15,146 bases of DNA from Bacteroidaceae bacterium (GTDB lineage: Bacteria > Bacteroidota > Bacteroidia > Bacteroidales > Bacteroidaceae), in the NCBI GenBank assembly GCA_017618515.1, contig JAFZUB010000130.1:1-15146 (forward strand), written 5' to 3'. Below the pieces are notes generated by a model that saw nothing but the letters and a program-made list of their open reading frames with translations, was not told the DNA's origin and searched no databases. The position numbers and the translations under genes are program-made. Of this stretch, positions 1 through 6,449 are shown piece by piece (the first letter of the stretch is position 1; each line of letters starts with the position of its first letter).

Positions 1-517
1 AGATATTCTCGTTGGTCAGCGTGGCATAGCTCAAGTCGGCCTCGATGTAGCCGTAGCCCGTCTCGGGGCGGTCGGGGCGCATGCCAAGAGTCACGATGGC
101 ATCACTCTCCGCCGTAAACGCCAAAGCCTCGGTGATAGCCTTTCGGAATTTCTCCACGTCAGTGATGGCATGGTCGCTGGGACTCACCACTATGTTCGCC
201 GTCGGGTCGAGCGACTTAATCACCCAGCTCACGTAGGCGATACACGGTGCCGTATTGCGGCGGCATGGCTCCAGCAGAATATTCTGAGGCGGCAACTCAG
301 GCAACTGTTCGCGCACCTGGTCGCTGAAAGTCTTAGAAGTAACCACCCAAGTGTTTTGCAGACTGCAGATACCCTGGAAGCGCTCCAGCGTCATCTGAAG
401 CAGCGATTTGCCGGTACCCAGCACGTCAAGAAACTGCTTGGGCACACTCTCGCTGCTCATAGGCCAGAACCTGCTGCCAATGCCGCCTGCCATTATCACC
501 ACATGGGTATTGGACAT
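1..517 (-). CDS. manC: Mannose-1-phosphate guanylyltransferase, N-terminal part (3' end outside window)
   Basis: The enzyme makes GDP-mannose from mannose-1-phosphate and GTP in the cytoplasm, feeding mannose and fucose into surface glycans. About 172 codons are visible before the window edge; full proteins of this family are roughly 350 residues or more, so the C-terminal half is missing. The N-terminus carries the nucleotidyltransferase signature GGIGSRFWPMS (residues 11-21) followed by PKQFLD, and further on the family-typical EPCRRNTAPCIAY and SPSDH segments, the latter carrying the expected catalytic aspartate. The ATG at 515-517 opens directly on a beta strand leading to the signature, so no earlier start is needed. 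It lies 18 bases after the DUF1573 gene and is probably co-transcribed with it. A related sugar-1-phosphate nucleotidyltransferase remains possible, but FWP plus PKQFLD favours the mannose type. Confidence 0.88.
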   Translation of the reverse strand, partial: MSNTHVVIMAGGIGSRFWPMSSESVPKQFLDVLGTGKSLLQMTLERFQGICSLQNTWVVTSKTFSDQVREQLPELPPQNILLEPCRRNTAPCIAYVSWVIKSLDPTANIVVSPSDHAITDVEKFRKAITEALAFTAESDAIVTLGMRPDRPETGYGYIEADLSYATLTNENI

Positions 518-535
518 AGATTATATCAATTAGCG

Positions 536-931
536 TTAGTCCTTCTTCTCAACCATCTCGCCCTTGATGCTGAGTCGCGTCATCTTGGTCTTCGCGTTAC
601 TCATCACCGTGATGACCTTGGTGAAGGGACCAAACACGCGGCCCTTGCCATTGTAAGTCACCTTGATCTGGCCAGTCTTGCCCGGCTCAATCGGCTTATC
701 GGAGTAAGTGGGCACCGTGCAGCCGCACGAAGCCACGCACTGTGTGATTACCAATGGAGCATCGCCCACGTTGGTGAAGGTAAAAGTGCAACTCACCTGA
801 GCGTTAGCCTCGGTAAACTGACCAAAGTCATGCGTAATCTTGTCAAACTTGATTTCTGCCTGGGGCTCCTCAGCCATCATCGGCGAGAGGCAAAGCAGTG
901 ACAGAAGTAATAATGTTAATGTACGTTTCAT
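536..931 (-). CDS. DUF1573 family periplasmic protein
   Basis: A 131-residue exported protein of the DUF1573 family, which is widespread in Bacteroidota and has no established biochemical function. Residues 1-20 form a signal peptide (KR, then a leucine-rich core, then small residues ending MMA). There is no proper lipobox, so a soluble periplasmic product is expected. The mature part is an immunoglobulin-like beta domain with the family hallmarks: FDKITHDFGQF (29-39), FTNVGDAPL, the cysteine motif CVASCGC (Cys65, Cys69, Cys71) and a terminal I-K-G-E strand. It starts behind its own likely promoter after the ispE gene and is followed 18 bases later by manC, so it appears to lead a two-gene unit. 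The link to GDP-mannose synthesis is positional only. Confidence 0.9.
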   Translation of the reverse strand: MKRTLTLLLLSLLCLSPMMAEEPQAEIKFDKITHDFGQFTEANAQVSCTFTFTNVGDAPLVITQCVASCGCTVPTYSDKPIEPGKTGQIKVTYNGKGRVFGPFTKVITVMSNAKTKMTRLSIKGEMVEKKD

Positions 932-956
932 AATAATATAAGCGTTAATTACGGTG

Positions 957-964
957 CAAAATTA
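957..964 (-). promoter_or_regulatory. Bacteroidota -7 promoter box for the DUF1573-manC unit
   Basis: Read on the minus strand this is TAATTTTG, an exact fit to the Bacteroidota sigma-factor -7 consensus TAnnTTTG, 25 bases before the DUF1573 start codon. The surrounding 105-base gap (932-1036) is A/T-rich. I see no clean TTTG -33 element at the expected distance; that position is occupied by the dyad at 976-993. Confidence 0.6.
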
Positions 965-975
965 GAGAATTATTT

Positions 976-993
976 TTAACTGACGCCAGTTAA
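976..993. promoter_or_regulatory. Perfect 7-bp inverted repeat, candidate operator
   Basis: TTAACTG-ACGC-CAGTTAA is a perfect 7+4+7 dyad lying 11 bases upstream of the -7 box at 957-964, where a -33 element would be expected. On the minus strand, the direction of all genes, it is followed by A-rich sequence rather than a T-run, so it does not look like a terminator for ispE. On the plus strand a run of eight T follows after four bases, but no plus-strand gene is present. A transcription-factor site is the better reading; this is inference. Confidence 0.35.
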
Positions 994-1036
994 GCGATTT
1001 TTTTTGCCTTTATCCCTACCTTTTAACAATTTATTG

Positions 1037-1864
1037 CTACATCAGCTTGCCTGCAAAGGTAAAGCTGTCAGGGAAAACCTTGTGGGCGTTGTCCACAGGT
1101 CTAGTGAAGAGCGCATAGACGGCTGAGCCGCTGCCACTCATGGATGCATAGACGGCTCCCATGTCGTATAATGTCTCTTTTATGGCGGCTATCTGGGGAT
1201 AGCGGCGAAAGACGGAGGACTCAAAGTCATTGGTCACCACGTTGCGCCAGAGCTTCACGGGAGTATTTTGCAGCACGTCCTTGAGCGACGACTGGGGCTG
1301 CGAGGGCGTAACCCCTGTGTAGGCCTCGGCAGTAGAGACATGGATGTCAGGCTTCACCAGCACGAAATGCATTCCCTTCAGGGTAAGGTCTATAGTCGAG
1401 AACTCATTACCAATACCCTCGGCATACACTGCCTTGTTGCGGATAAAGAAGGCGCAGTCGGCACCAAAGGCGGAGATACGCTGCTCCATCTCATCATTGG
1501 TAAGGTCGAGCTGATAATAATCGTTGAGCAACATCATCATGGCTGCGGCATCGCTGCTGCCCCCACCCAGCCCCGCTCCTGCAGGGATATGCTTGCATAG
1601 AAAGATACTGGTGGGCGGCAGGTCAAACTCGTCATGCATAGACTTAAACACTCGCACCACCAGATTGTCAGCGCCATCGTCTGGAATAGACAGACCGGAG
1701 AGTATAAACTCGTAGGGCTGCCGCAGATGGTTGGCCCGTTTCACCTCTAAAGAGTCTGTGAGCGGGATGGGATAGAACACCGTCTGCAGGTCATGGTAGC
1801 CATCAGGCCGCTGCCCCACGACCCGAAGGCCGATATTTATCTTGGCATTAGGTAGCGAATACAC
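1037..1864 (-). CDS. ispE: 4-diphosphocytidyl-2-C-methyl-D-erythritol kinase
   Basis: IspE phosphorylates 4-diphosphocytidyl-2-C-methylerythritol with ATP, the fourth step of the non-mevalonate isoprenoid pathway, in the cytoplasm. The 275-residue length is normal for the family. All GHMP-kinase landmarks are present: NAKINIGLRV with Lys8 at the start, RPDGYHDL (19-26), the glycine-rich ATP loop PAGAGLGGGSSDAAA (94-108), GADCAFF with Asp136 as the likely catalytic base, and the C-terminal MSGSGSAVYALF (242-253). The start codon is GTG (1862-1864): no ATG lies upstream in frame before a stop, and the next residues already match the conserved N-terminus. It begins 29 bases after the DUF5103 gene and is probably in the same operon. 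It ends in TAG with a normal C-terminus. Confidence 0.95.
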   Translation of the reverse strand: MYSLPNAKINIGLRVVGQRPDGYHDLQTVFYPIPLTDSLEVKRANHLRQPYEFILSGLSIPDDGADNLVVRVFKSMHDEFDLPPTSIFLCKHIPAGAGLGGGSSDAAAMMMLLNDYYQLDLTNDEMEQRISAFGADCAFFIRNKAVYAEGIGNEFSTIDLTLKGMHFVLVKPDIHVSTAEAYTGVTPSQPQSSLKDVLQNTPVKLWRNVVTNDFESSVFRRYPQIAAIKETLYDMGAVYASMSGSGSAVYALFTRPVDNAHKVFPDSFTFAGKLM

Positions 1865-1893
1865 TTGGGTGTTAGAAATTAGGAGTTAGGACA

Positions 1894-3147
1894 TTATTTT
1901 GTCCGCGAAAACTGGAAGTCGCTAAGCCCGATTAGACGGTCATAGCGCGAGCCACGCTGAGAGTAATAGACGAGGATGGTGTAGCGATTCTCGGTCTGAA
2001 AGAAATCGCCTTGTATCTCTGCCGTAGAGGGAGTGCGACTACCCGTCGGCAGATAGAGGTACTGATAGTTGTAGTAGCCCATCTTGAGAAGCTGGGTATT
2101 CTCATACAACCCACTGTCCGTATTATACACCATCTTATATTCAGGCGTGAAACAGTCGTAGGTAAACTCGCCGTTGAGATAGATTTCGCCATTCAGGTCG
2201 GCAGGAGCCTCCAGTTCGAAATGGACGAAGACATAGTCGGCCTCGATGGCGGGTTCTGAGTGCTCAATGTCGTTGATGTAGAACGAGCCGTTCTTTTCCT
2301 CATCGTAGATGTAGTTGCGACCGACCTTGTCGGAGAACAGCGTGGCGTGATAGTACGGATCGAACCAGCGCAGATTATCCATGCCGATACCTCCATGTTT
2401 CAGAGTGGTCATTTCAAACTTGTGGTACTCGTTGCCCGCAGGGAAAATGAGATCGCGGCAATGCTCCCACTGCAAGCCGGAAGGCGTAATGTAGTCAGGC
2501 TTAGGATCAAAGACTGCTGAGGATTGACGCTTGTTTTGCATCGCCACAGTGTGCACCTCGCTCTCAGGATAATGGATATTGAGGCTTGGCAGTGGCTGCA
2601 CCGTGTAGGAGAGCTGCTGGTGATGGGCGTTGAAGTCTATCTCCGTGTCTGTAGTTATCTGCGCAGAGATACGCGAGCCGTCCTCTAATACATAGAAGGG
2701 GATGACCAGCATATCCTCGCCCTCATCGTCGTCATAGATCACAAGGCGATAGTTGCCGGAAAGCTCAATGGCTGTCTGCTGGTTGGGGAAATGGAAACGA
2801 TAATTGGTGTAGAGAACCGTGGTATTGATCGACTCCTCAAAATCCTCTATCGGATCATCGCCTATGCCACGCTTGAGAAACTCAGAGGTGAGTAGGCGCT
2901 CGTTGAGCTTCCAGTCCCACGTCATCGGCTCCACACGGTAGCGTAGACGGCGGTACTCGTGTCCCATCACATCGAAAGAGATGTGCAGTCGGTCGCGAGT
3001 ACCTAGCTCTATGCAGGGCAGTGAGTTCCAGTGTCCGTTGCGCTCCACCTGCAATGTGTGGATGTCGCTGTTGAGAATCTCAGGGCGCTGGCCGAAGAGC
3101 ATCACTGACCACAAGAGCGCAATCAGCAGACTAAGCTTGCGGCTCAT
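1894..3147 (-). CDS. DUF5103 / type IX secretion system plug-like exported protein
   Basis: A 417-residue exported protein of the Bacteroidota-specific DUF5103 family, whose best-known member is the Plug protein that closes the SprA translocon of the type IX secretion system. Residues 1-20 are a signal peptide (SRK, hydrophobic core, then FGQ). The N-terminal beta domain shows family features: IELGTRDRLHISFD, a W-D-W motif, YTNYRFHFPNQ and LSGNYRLVIYDDD (about residues 30-150). The C-terminal domain ends with the highly typical segment ENRYTILVYYSQRG-SRYDRLIG (386-407). Assignment rests on recognising these motifs. Whether this organism has a type IX system cannot be told from the window, and many relatives without an obvious one carry homologues. 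The start lies 9 bases after the ancestral end of the phosphohexomutase frame (3157), which suggests a shared operon. Confidence 0.82.
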   Translation of the reverse strand: MSRKLSLLIALLWSVMLFGQRPEILNSDIHTLQVERNGHWNSLPCIELGTRDRLHISFDVMGHEYRRLRYRVEPMTWDWKLNERLLTSEFLKRGIGDDPIEDFEESINTTVLYTNYRFHFPNQQTAIELSGNYRLVIYDDDEGEDMLVIPFYVLEDGSRISAQITTDTEIDFNAHHQQLSYTVQPLPSLNIHYPESEVHTVAMQNKRQSSAVFDPKPDYITPSGLQWEHCRDLIFPAGNEYHKFEMTTLKHGGIGMDNLRWFDPYYHATLFSDKVGRNYIYDEEKNGSFYINDIEHSEPAIEADYVFVHFELEAPADLNGEIYLNGEFTYDCFTPEYKMVYNTDSGLYENTQLLKMGYYNYQYLYLPTGSRTPSTAEIQGDFFQTENRYTILVYYSQRGSRYDRLIGLSDFQFSRTK

Positions 3148-3156
3148 TATCCAGAT

Positions 3157-3228
3157 TTATATCAGCGCCTTCACCTGATTGATGACATTTTCCGCCAAAG
3201 CATTGGCCTCCTCCTCAGTGGCAGCCTA
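3157..3228 (-). other. C-terminal remnant of the phosphohexomutase reading frame after the premature stop
   Basis: Reading on from the TAG in the same frame gives AATEEEANALAENVINQVKA followed by Leu-Ile and then TAA. This is an amphipathic, acidic helix of the kind that ends GlmM proteins. With Glu in place of the stop, the junction would read RVYAEAATEEEAN, matching the family pattern. The restored frame ends 9 bases before the start codon of the next gene, the tight spacing seen elsewhere in the window. The absence of any frame disruption and the preserved helix suggest a very recent mutation, readthrough, or a base-call error. Confidence 0.85.
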
Positions 3229-4545
3229 CGCATAGACACGGATAATGGGCTCGGTGTTGGAGCGGCGCAGATGAACCCAAGAAGTGGGGAAGTCAATCTT
3301 AACACCGTCGATGTCGGTGACCTTCTCCTTCTTGAAGTATTCCTTAACAGACTGCAGGATGGCGTCGATGTCCATATTGGGCTGCAGATCGATACGGTGC
3401 TTCACGATTTCGTACGGAGGATAAGTAGCACGCAGTTGACTAAGCTTCATCTTCTTCTTGGCAAGATAGGTGAGGATGAGAGCAATACCTACCAGTGCGT
3501 CGCGGCCATAGTGAGCAGCGGGATAGATGACACCACCATTGCCCTCGCCACCAATAATGGCGCCGGTCTCCTTCATCTTGGTCACAACATTTACCTCGCC
3601 CACTGCAGCAGGAGTGTAGCTAGCGCCGTAACGGGCTGCCACATCGCGCAGAGCACGAGTGGAGCTGAGGTTGCTCACTGCGTTGCCACGCTGATTCTGC
3701 AGGATATAGTCGGCCACAGTAACGAGAGTGTACTCCTCGCCATACATCGAGCCATCCTCGCATATCATAGCCAGACGGTCAACATCGGGATCGACGACGA
3801 AGGCCAGATCGTGATCGCCCAGCTTCATAAGGTTCTTGATATCGGTGAGATTCTTCTCCAGCGGCTCGGGATTATGGCCAAAGTTGCCGGTGGGGTCGGC
3901 ATATAGACTGGTTATCTTCTCCACGCCCAACTGCTTGAGCAGGTTGGGGAGAATGATACCGCCCACAGAGTTGACACAGTCGAGGGCCACCTTGAAATGG
4001 GCATTGCGGATAGCTTCGATGTCCACGAGCTCCAGATTCTTTACCATATTGATATGCTTCTGACCGAAGCTTAGGTCTTTGTAATACTTGCCAAGGCTAT
4101 CAACATCGGCATACTCAAACAGGTTGGTCTGCTCGGCCAGAGTCACTACCTCGTGTGCTTCCTCAGCGGTCAGGAACTCACCCTTCTCGTTGAGCAGCTT
4201 GAGGGCATTCCACTGGCGCGGGTTATGGCTAGCGGTCAAAATAATACCGCCGCAAGCCTCCGACATAGTAACGGCTATCTCGGTGGTAGGCGTGGTGGCC
4301 AGGCCAATGTTTATAACGTCAAAGCCCATGCCCTGCAGGGTGCCGCATACAATCATGTGTACCATGTCGCCAGAGATACGGGCATCGCGTCCTAGAACGA
4401 TAGCGTTGCTGGGAAGATTGGATACACGACGGCGTTGGATGGCGTAGGCCGTCACAATTTTTACAATGTCAAGCGGAGTAAGCGACTCATCTACCTTGCC
4501 GCCAATAGTGCCGCGGATACCGGAAATTGATTTGATAAGTGTCAT
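3226..4545 (-). CDS. glmM: Phosphoglucosamine mutase-type phosphohexomutase, truncated by an in-frame TAG
   Basis: The enzyme interconverts hexose-6- and hexose-1-phosphates; the Bacteroidota GlmM type is expected to make glucosamine-1-phosphate for peptidoglycan and LPS. The alpha-D-phosphohexomutase plan is complete up to the stop: phosphoserine loop TASHNP (104-109, Ser106), metal loop DPDVDR (252-257), sugar loop GGEGNGG (332-338) and phosphate loop RRSNTEPIIR (427-436). The protein then stops at residue 439 (TAG, 3226-3228), right after RVYA. The same frame continues with family-like sequence to a TAA at 3157-3159, giving 462 residues, the usual length. The position of the stop normally holds Glu in relatives, and GAG to TAG is one substitution. 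Lost is the last helix of domain 4. A ManB or Pgm activity cannot be excluded, and a manC gene lies nearby. The gene starts 32 bases after the DUF3472 gene. Confidence 0.9.
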   Translation of the reverse strand: MTLIKSISGIRGTIGGKVDESLTPLDIVKIVTAYAIQRRRVSNLPSNAIVLGRDARISGDMVHMIVCGTLQGMGFDVINIGLATTPTTEIAVTMSEACGGIILTASHNPRQWNALKLLNEKGEFLTAEEAHEVVTLAEQTNLFEYADVDSLGKYYKDLSFGQKHINMVKNLELVDIEAIRNAHFKVALDCVNSVGGIILPNLLKQLGVEKITSLYADPTGNFGHNPEPLEKNLTDIKNLMKLGDHDLAFVVDPDVDRLAMICEDGSMYGEEYTLVTVADYILQNQRGNAVSNLSSTRALRDVAARYGASYTPAAVGEVNVVTKMKETGAIIGGEGNGGVIYPAAHYGRDALVGIALILTYLAKKKMKLSQLRATYPPYEIVKHRIDLQPNMDIDAILQSVKEYFKKEKVTDIDGVKIDFPTSWVHLRRSNTEPIIRVYA

Positions 4546-4547
4546 AG

Positions 4548-4562
4548 TTTATTTGAGATTTA
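4548..4562 (-). repeat. Leader repeat, copy 1 (before glmM)
   Basis: On the minus strand this is TAAATCTCAAATAAA, ending 2 bases before the glmM ATG (4543-4545). An identical 15-mer sits at the same distance before the DUF3472 start. The in-frame TAA inside it fixes glmM's first codon. It may serve as an A-rich ribosome-loading leader, as is usual in Bacteroidota. Confidence 0.6.
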
Positions 4563-4577
4563 AAGTTTATTTTAATG

Positions 4578-5864
4578 TTAGTGATTGAACTGCGAGAAAT
4601 CAATATCGGGAGCCTCCCCCACTTCATCGCCTACAGACAACAAACGGTCGATGTTCTCCGCACGGTCAAAGTAGCCACCGTTTGTAAGGAAGAAACGACC
4701 CTGCTCTACCCCACCATTGAAATCCAGGCGCTTACCCTTGTTGCCAGTATCGTCACACGACAAGAATGCCCGCTTGAGTGGCACCCATTCGCCATTAGTG
4801 CGGTGAGCCCATCCGTCGTGGTAATATGCCTTGCGAGTCTTGACGCCCTGCGCCGGCGAGAAGTTCTCCAGAAAAGAATGGAGGCCCGTCAACAACTGTT
4901 TGGTATTGGGACGACGCAGAGTGGAGAGATATATCCACTTGCCCGTGTCACTGTTATACATCCATGCACTGTAGTCAACAGCATTGCTGTCAACTCTGGC
5001 AGCATGAAGAAGGAAACGATAGGTGTGGTCGGGCTGCCAACCTGCATCGATAAAAGACTGCTTGCCACTGCCCTCGTTGCCGAAATCCTTGGCGGTAACT
5101 CCCTCGCCATGGTCAATAACTTGCACTTTATTCTCTTGAGCCACAGCATTGGGGTCGTCGCTGTTCTCTGTGTTCCATACAGAGAAGAGAGCGTTGCGCC
5201 TACCACGGCCATTATTCTGGATACCGAAGTAACCTCCATTGAAACCCATCGCCATATAGTAGGAACCTTCCTGATCGTACTCCCTGGGCACGGTAACACT
5301 GATGGTAGCCCAGTCTGTCTCGTTACCATCCCTCTGTACTCCGTAGTTGAGGTGGCACGAAGGGCCGCGAAGAGCAAAATGAGTGGCCATCTTTTCGTGA
5401 ATAAAGACAGGCTCTTTATTTACTCCGCTCACTGTCAGGCTACTGATTTTCACCTTATCGCTCGGCTTTAGCAGACGGAAATGCAGAACCATATAGCCAT
5501 CCTTATCACTGCGGAAGGTAGCTACTTTATAGTCCTTAGGCTGCTTGCTGTCAATCTTAACCACAGCAGCTTTCTGGGCGGGCACACTTATCTCCACCTC
5601 GCCCTTTCCTTCGGCGGTCAAGGCAAAACGGGGCTGCTCGCCCGCAACAAAATATACGTAGGATGTGGCAGACAATCCAGTCTCCTCCGAAAGAGTCAGC
5701 ACTTTCTCCCTGCCAAAATAGAAACCGAAATTAGCACGGCTCATCTCGTCGTAGTACGTGTTGCCACTGAGGGGAATGACATGCTTGTCTCCCTTATCTG
5801 CTGCTATCGAAACACAAAACATAGTAGCAACAACAAAACTCCATATTATCTGCTTAGCCCACAC
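4578..5864 (-). CDS. Secreted DUF3472 protein with DUF5077-like N-terminal domain
   Basis: A 428-residue exported protein. Residues 1-21 are a signal peptide (AKQ, hydrophobic core, SIAA). Residues about 28-150 form a beta-rich domain resembling DUF5077, which in relatives precedes DUF3472. Residues about 165-350 match DUF3472: GPSCHLNY (167-174), GFNGGYFGIQ (207-216), RNALFSVW (223-230) and KDFGNEGSG (259-267). The function is not established; the domain pairing resembles carbohydrate-active or glycan-binding secreted proteins, which is inference. The start is GTG (5862-5864), fixed by an in-frame TAA two codons upstream and by the signal peptide; the next in-frame Met at residue 15 would destroy the signal. 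No lipobox is seen, so a periplasmic or secreted product is expected. It follows the lipoprotein gene by 31 bases, and its leader carries the 15-base repeat shared with glmM. Confidence 0.82.
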   Translation of the reverse strand: MWAKQIIWSFVVATMFCVSIAADKGDKHVIPLSGNTYYDEMSRANFGFYFGREKVLTLSEETGLSATSYVYFVAGEQPRFALTAEGKGEVEISVPAQKAAVVKIDSKQPKDYKVATFRSDKDGYMVLHFRLLKPSDKVKISSLTVSGVNKEPVFIHEKMATHFALRGPSCHLNYGVQRDGNETDWATISVTVPREYDQEGSYYMAMGFNGGYFGIQNNGRGRRNALFSVWNTENSDDPNAVAQENKVQVIDHGEGVTAKDFGNEGSGKQSFIDAGWQPDHTYRFLLHAARVDSNAVDYSAWMYNSDTGKWIYLSTLRRPNTKQLLTGLHSFLENFSPAQGVKTRKAYYHDGWAHRTNGEWVPLKRAFLSCDDTGNKGKRLDFNGGVEQGRFFLTNGGYFDRAENIDRLLSVGDEVGEAPDIDFSQFNH

Positions 5865-5866
5865 GA

Positions 5867-5881
5867 TTTATTTGAGATTTA
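5867..5881 (-). repeat. Leader repeat, copy 2 (before the DUF3472 gene)
   Basis: Identical to the 15-mer at 4548-4562 and again ending 2 bases before a start codon, here GTG at 5862-5864. Flanking bases on either side differ between the two copies, so the identity is confined to the leader. Confidence 0.6.
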
Positions 5882-5895
5882 TCAATGTACAATCC

Positions 5896-6378
5896 TCAAT
5901 GCACTACCCTTATCTCCTTGGTGATTTTTGCCTGACTCTTTATCGCACCACCCATGGTGTAAACCACAGAGCCATTGGGAATTTCGCACGAAGGCTCGTC
6001 GGGAGTACCACTGGCGCCATAGTTATAGTCCACGTTGATAGTCAGTGTGTAATCGCCCGGCGTAGAAGGAGTGAATGTACAGGTAGCATCACCATTGTCC
6101 AGCATATCCTTCACATAGGTTGCAAGGCCCAGCTCCTCACTGTCAGCCGTCCATTTATAGCTGTAGCGATAGATGCCGCTACCCTTCTTAACCTGCACCA
6201 GAGTAGCCGTAACTTCCTTACCTGCGACGATGCTGCGAGCATTAACCTGCGCACCGTTCTGAGTAAACACCACGTCCTCATAAAGAGGCAGCACAACCTT
6301 ATAATCGTCGTCATTGTCGCACGACACAAATATCAAGCCGGCAGTCAGCACGGCGAAAACAGCAAATAGATTCTTCAT
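5896..6378 (-). CDS. Surface-type lipoprotein, function unknown
   Basis: A 160-residue lipoprotein that I cannot assign to a named family. The signal peptide (MKN, hydrophobic core) ends in the lipobox FVSC with Cys20 as the lipidated residue. The five residues after it, DNDDD, match the kind of acidic lipoprotein export signal that sends Bacteroidota lipoproteins to the cell surface, so surface exposure is inferred. The mature part alternates short beta strands: YKWTADSEELG in the middle, then TCTFTPSTPGDYTLTINVDY, reminiscent of PKD or Ig-like domains that end in a 'G-x-Y-T-L-x-V' strand. It begins behind a likely promoter and is followed by the DUF3472 gene, so the two probably act together outside the inner membrane. 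It ends in TGA. Confidence 0.8.
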   Translation of the reverse strand: MKNLFAVFAVLTAGLIFVSCDNDDDYKVVLPLYEDVVFTQNGAQVNARSIVAGKEVTATLVQVKKGSGIYRYSYKWTADSEELGLATYVKDMLDNGDATCTFTPSTPGDYTLTINVDYNYGASGTPDEPSCEIPNGSVVYTMGGAIKSQAKITKEIRVVH

Positions 6379-6402
6379 GTTTATTTCTTAACTTTTGAGT
6401 TG

Positions 6403-6430
6403 CGAATATACCACTTTCTTTTTATAACAA
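6403..6430 (-). promoter_or_regulatory. Candidate promoter for the lipoprotein-DUF3472 unit
   Basis: On the minus strand TTG (6428-6430) is followed after 17 bases by TATATTCG (6403-6410), one mismatch from the TAnnTTTG -7 consensus. It lies in the 71-base A/T-rich gap between the maf stop and the lipoprotein start, the longest gap on this side of ispE, and the box ends 24 bases before the start codon. Confidence 0.4.
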
Positions 6431-6449
6431 CGGCTCTTTTGCACCTTTT

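Noticed and set aside
170..901. A 243-codon open frame on the plus strand across manC and DUF1573
   Set aside because: It is His/Leu/Arg-rich, spans the gap between two well-supported minus-strand genes, and reads as a shadow of them.
976..1012. Rho-independent terminator after ispE
   Set aside because: On the minus strand the dyad is followed by A-rich sequence, not a T-run; the T-run lies on the side that would serve plus-strand transcripts, and no plus-strand gene exists.
3226..3228. Genome-wide recoding of TAG as a sense codon
   Set aside because: IspE, KdsC and the ABC permease end in TAG at normal C-termini; the kdsC frame has no nearby second stop before running into maf.
4575..5471. 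A 298-codon open frame on the plus strand
   Set aside because: It lies wholly antisense to the DUF3472 gene, whose domain motifs and signal peptide are clear; the translated sequence has no recognisable fold and no leader.
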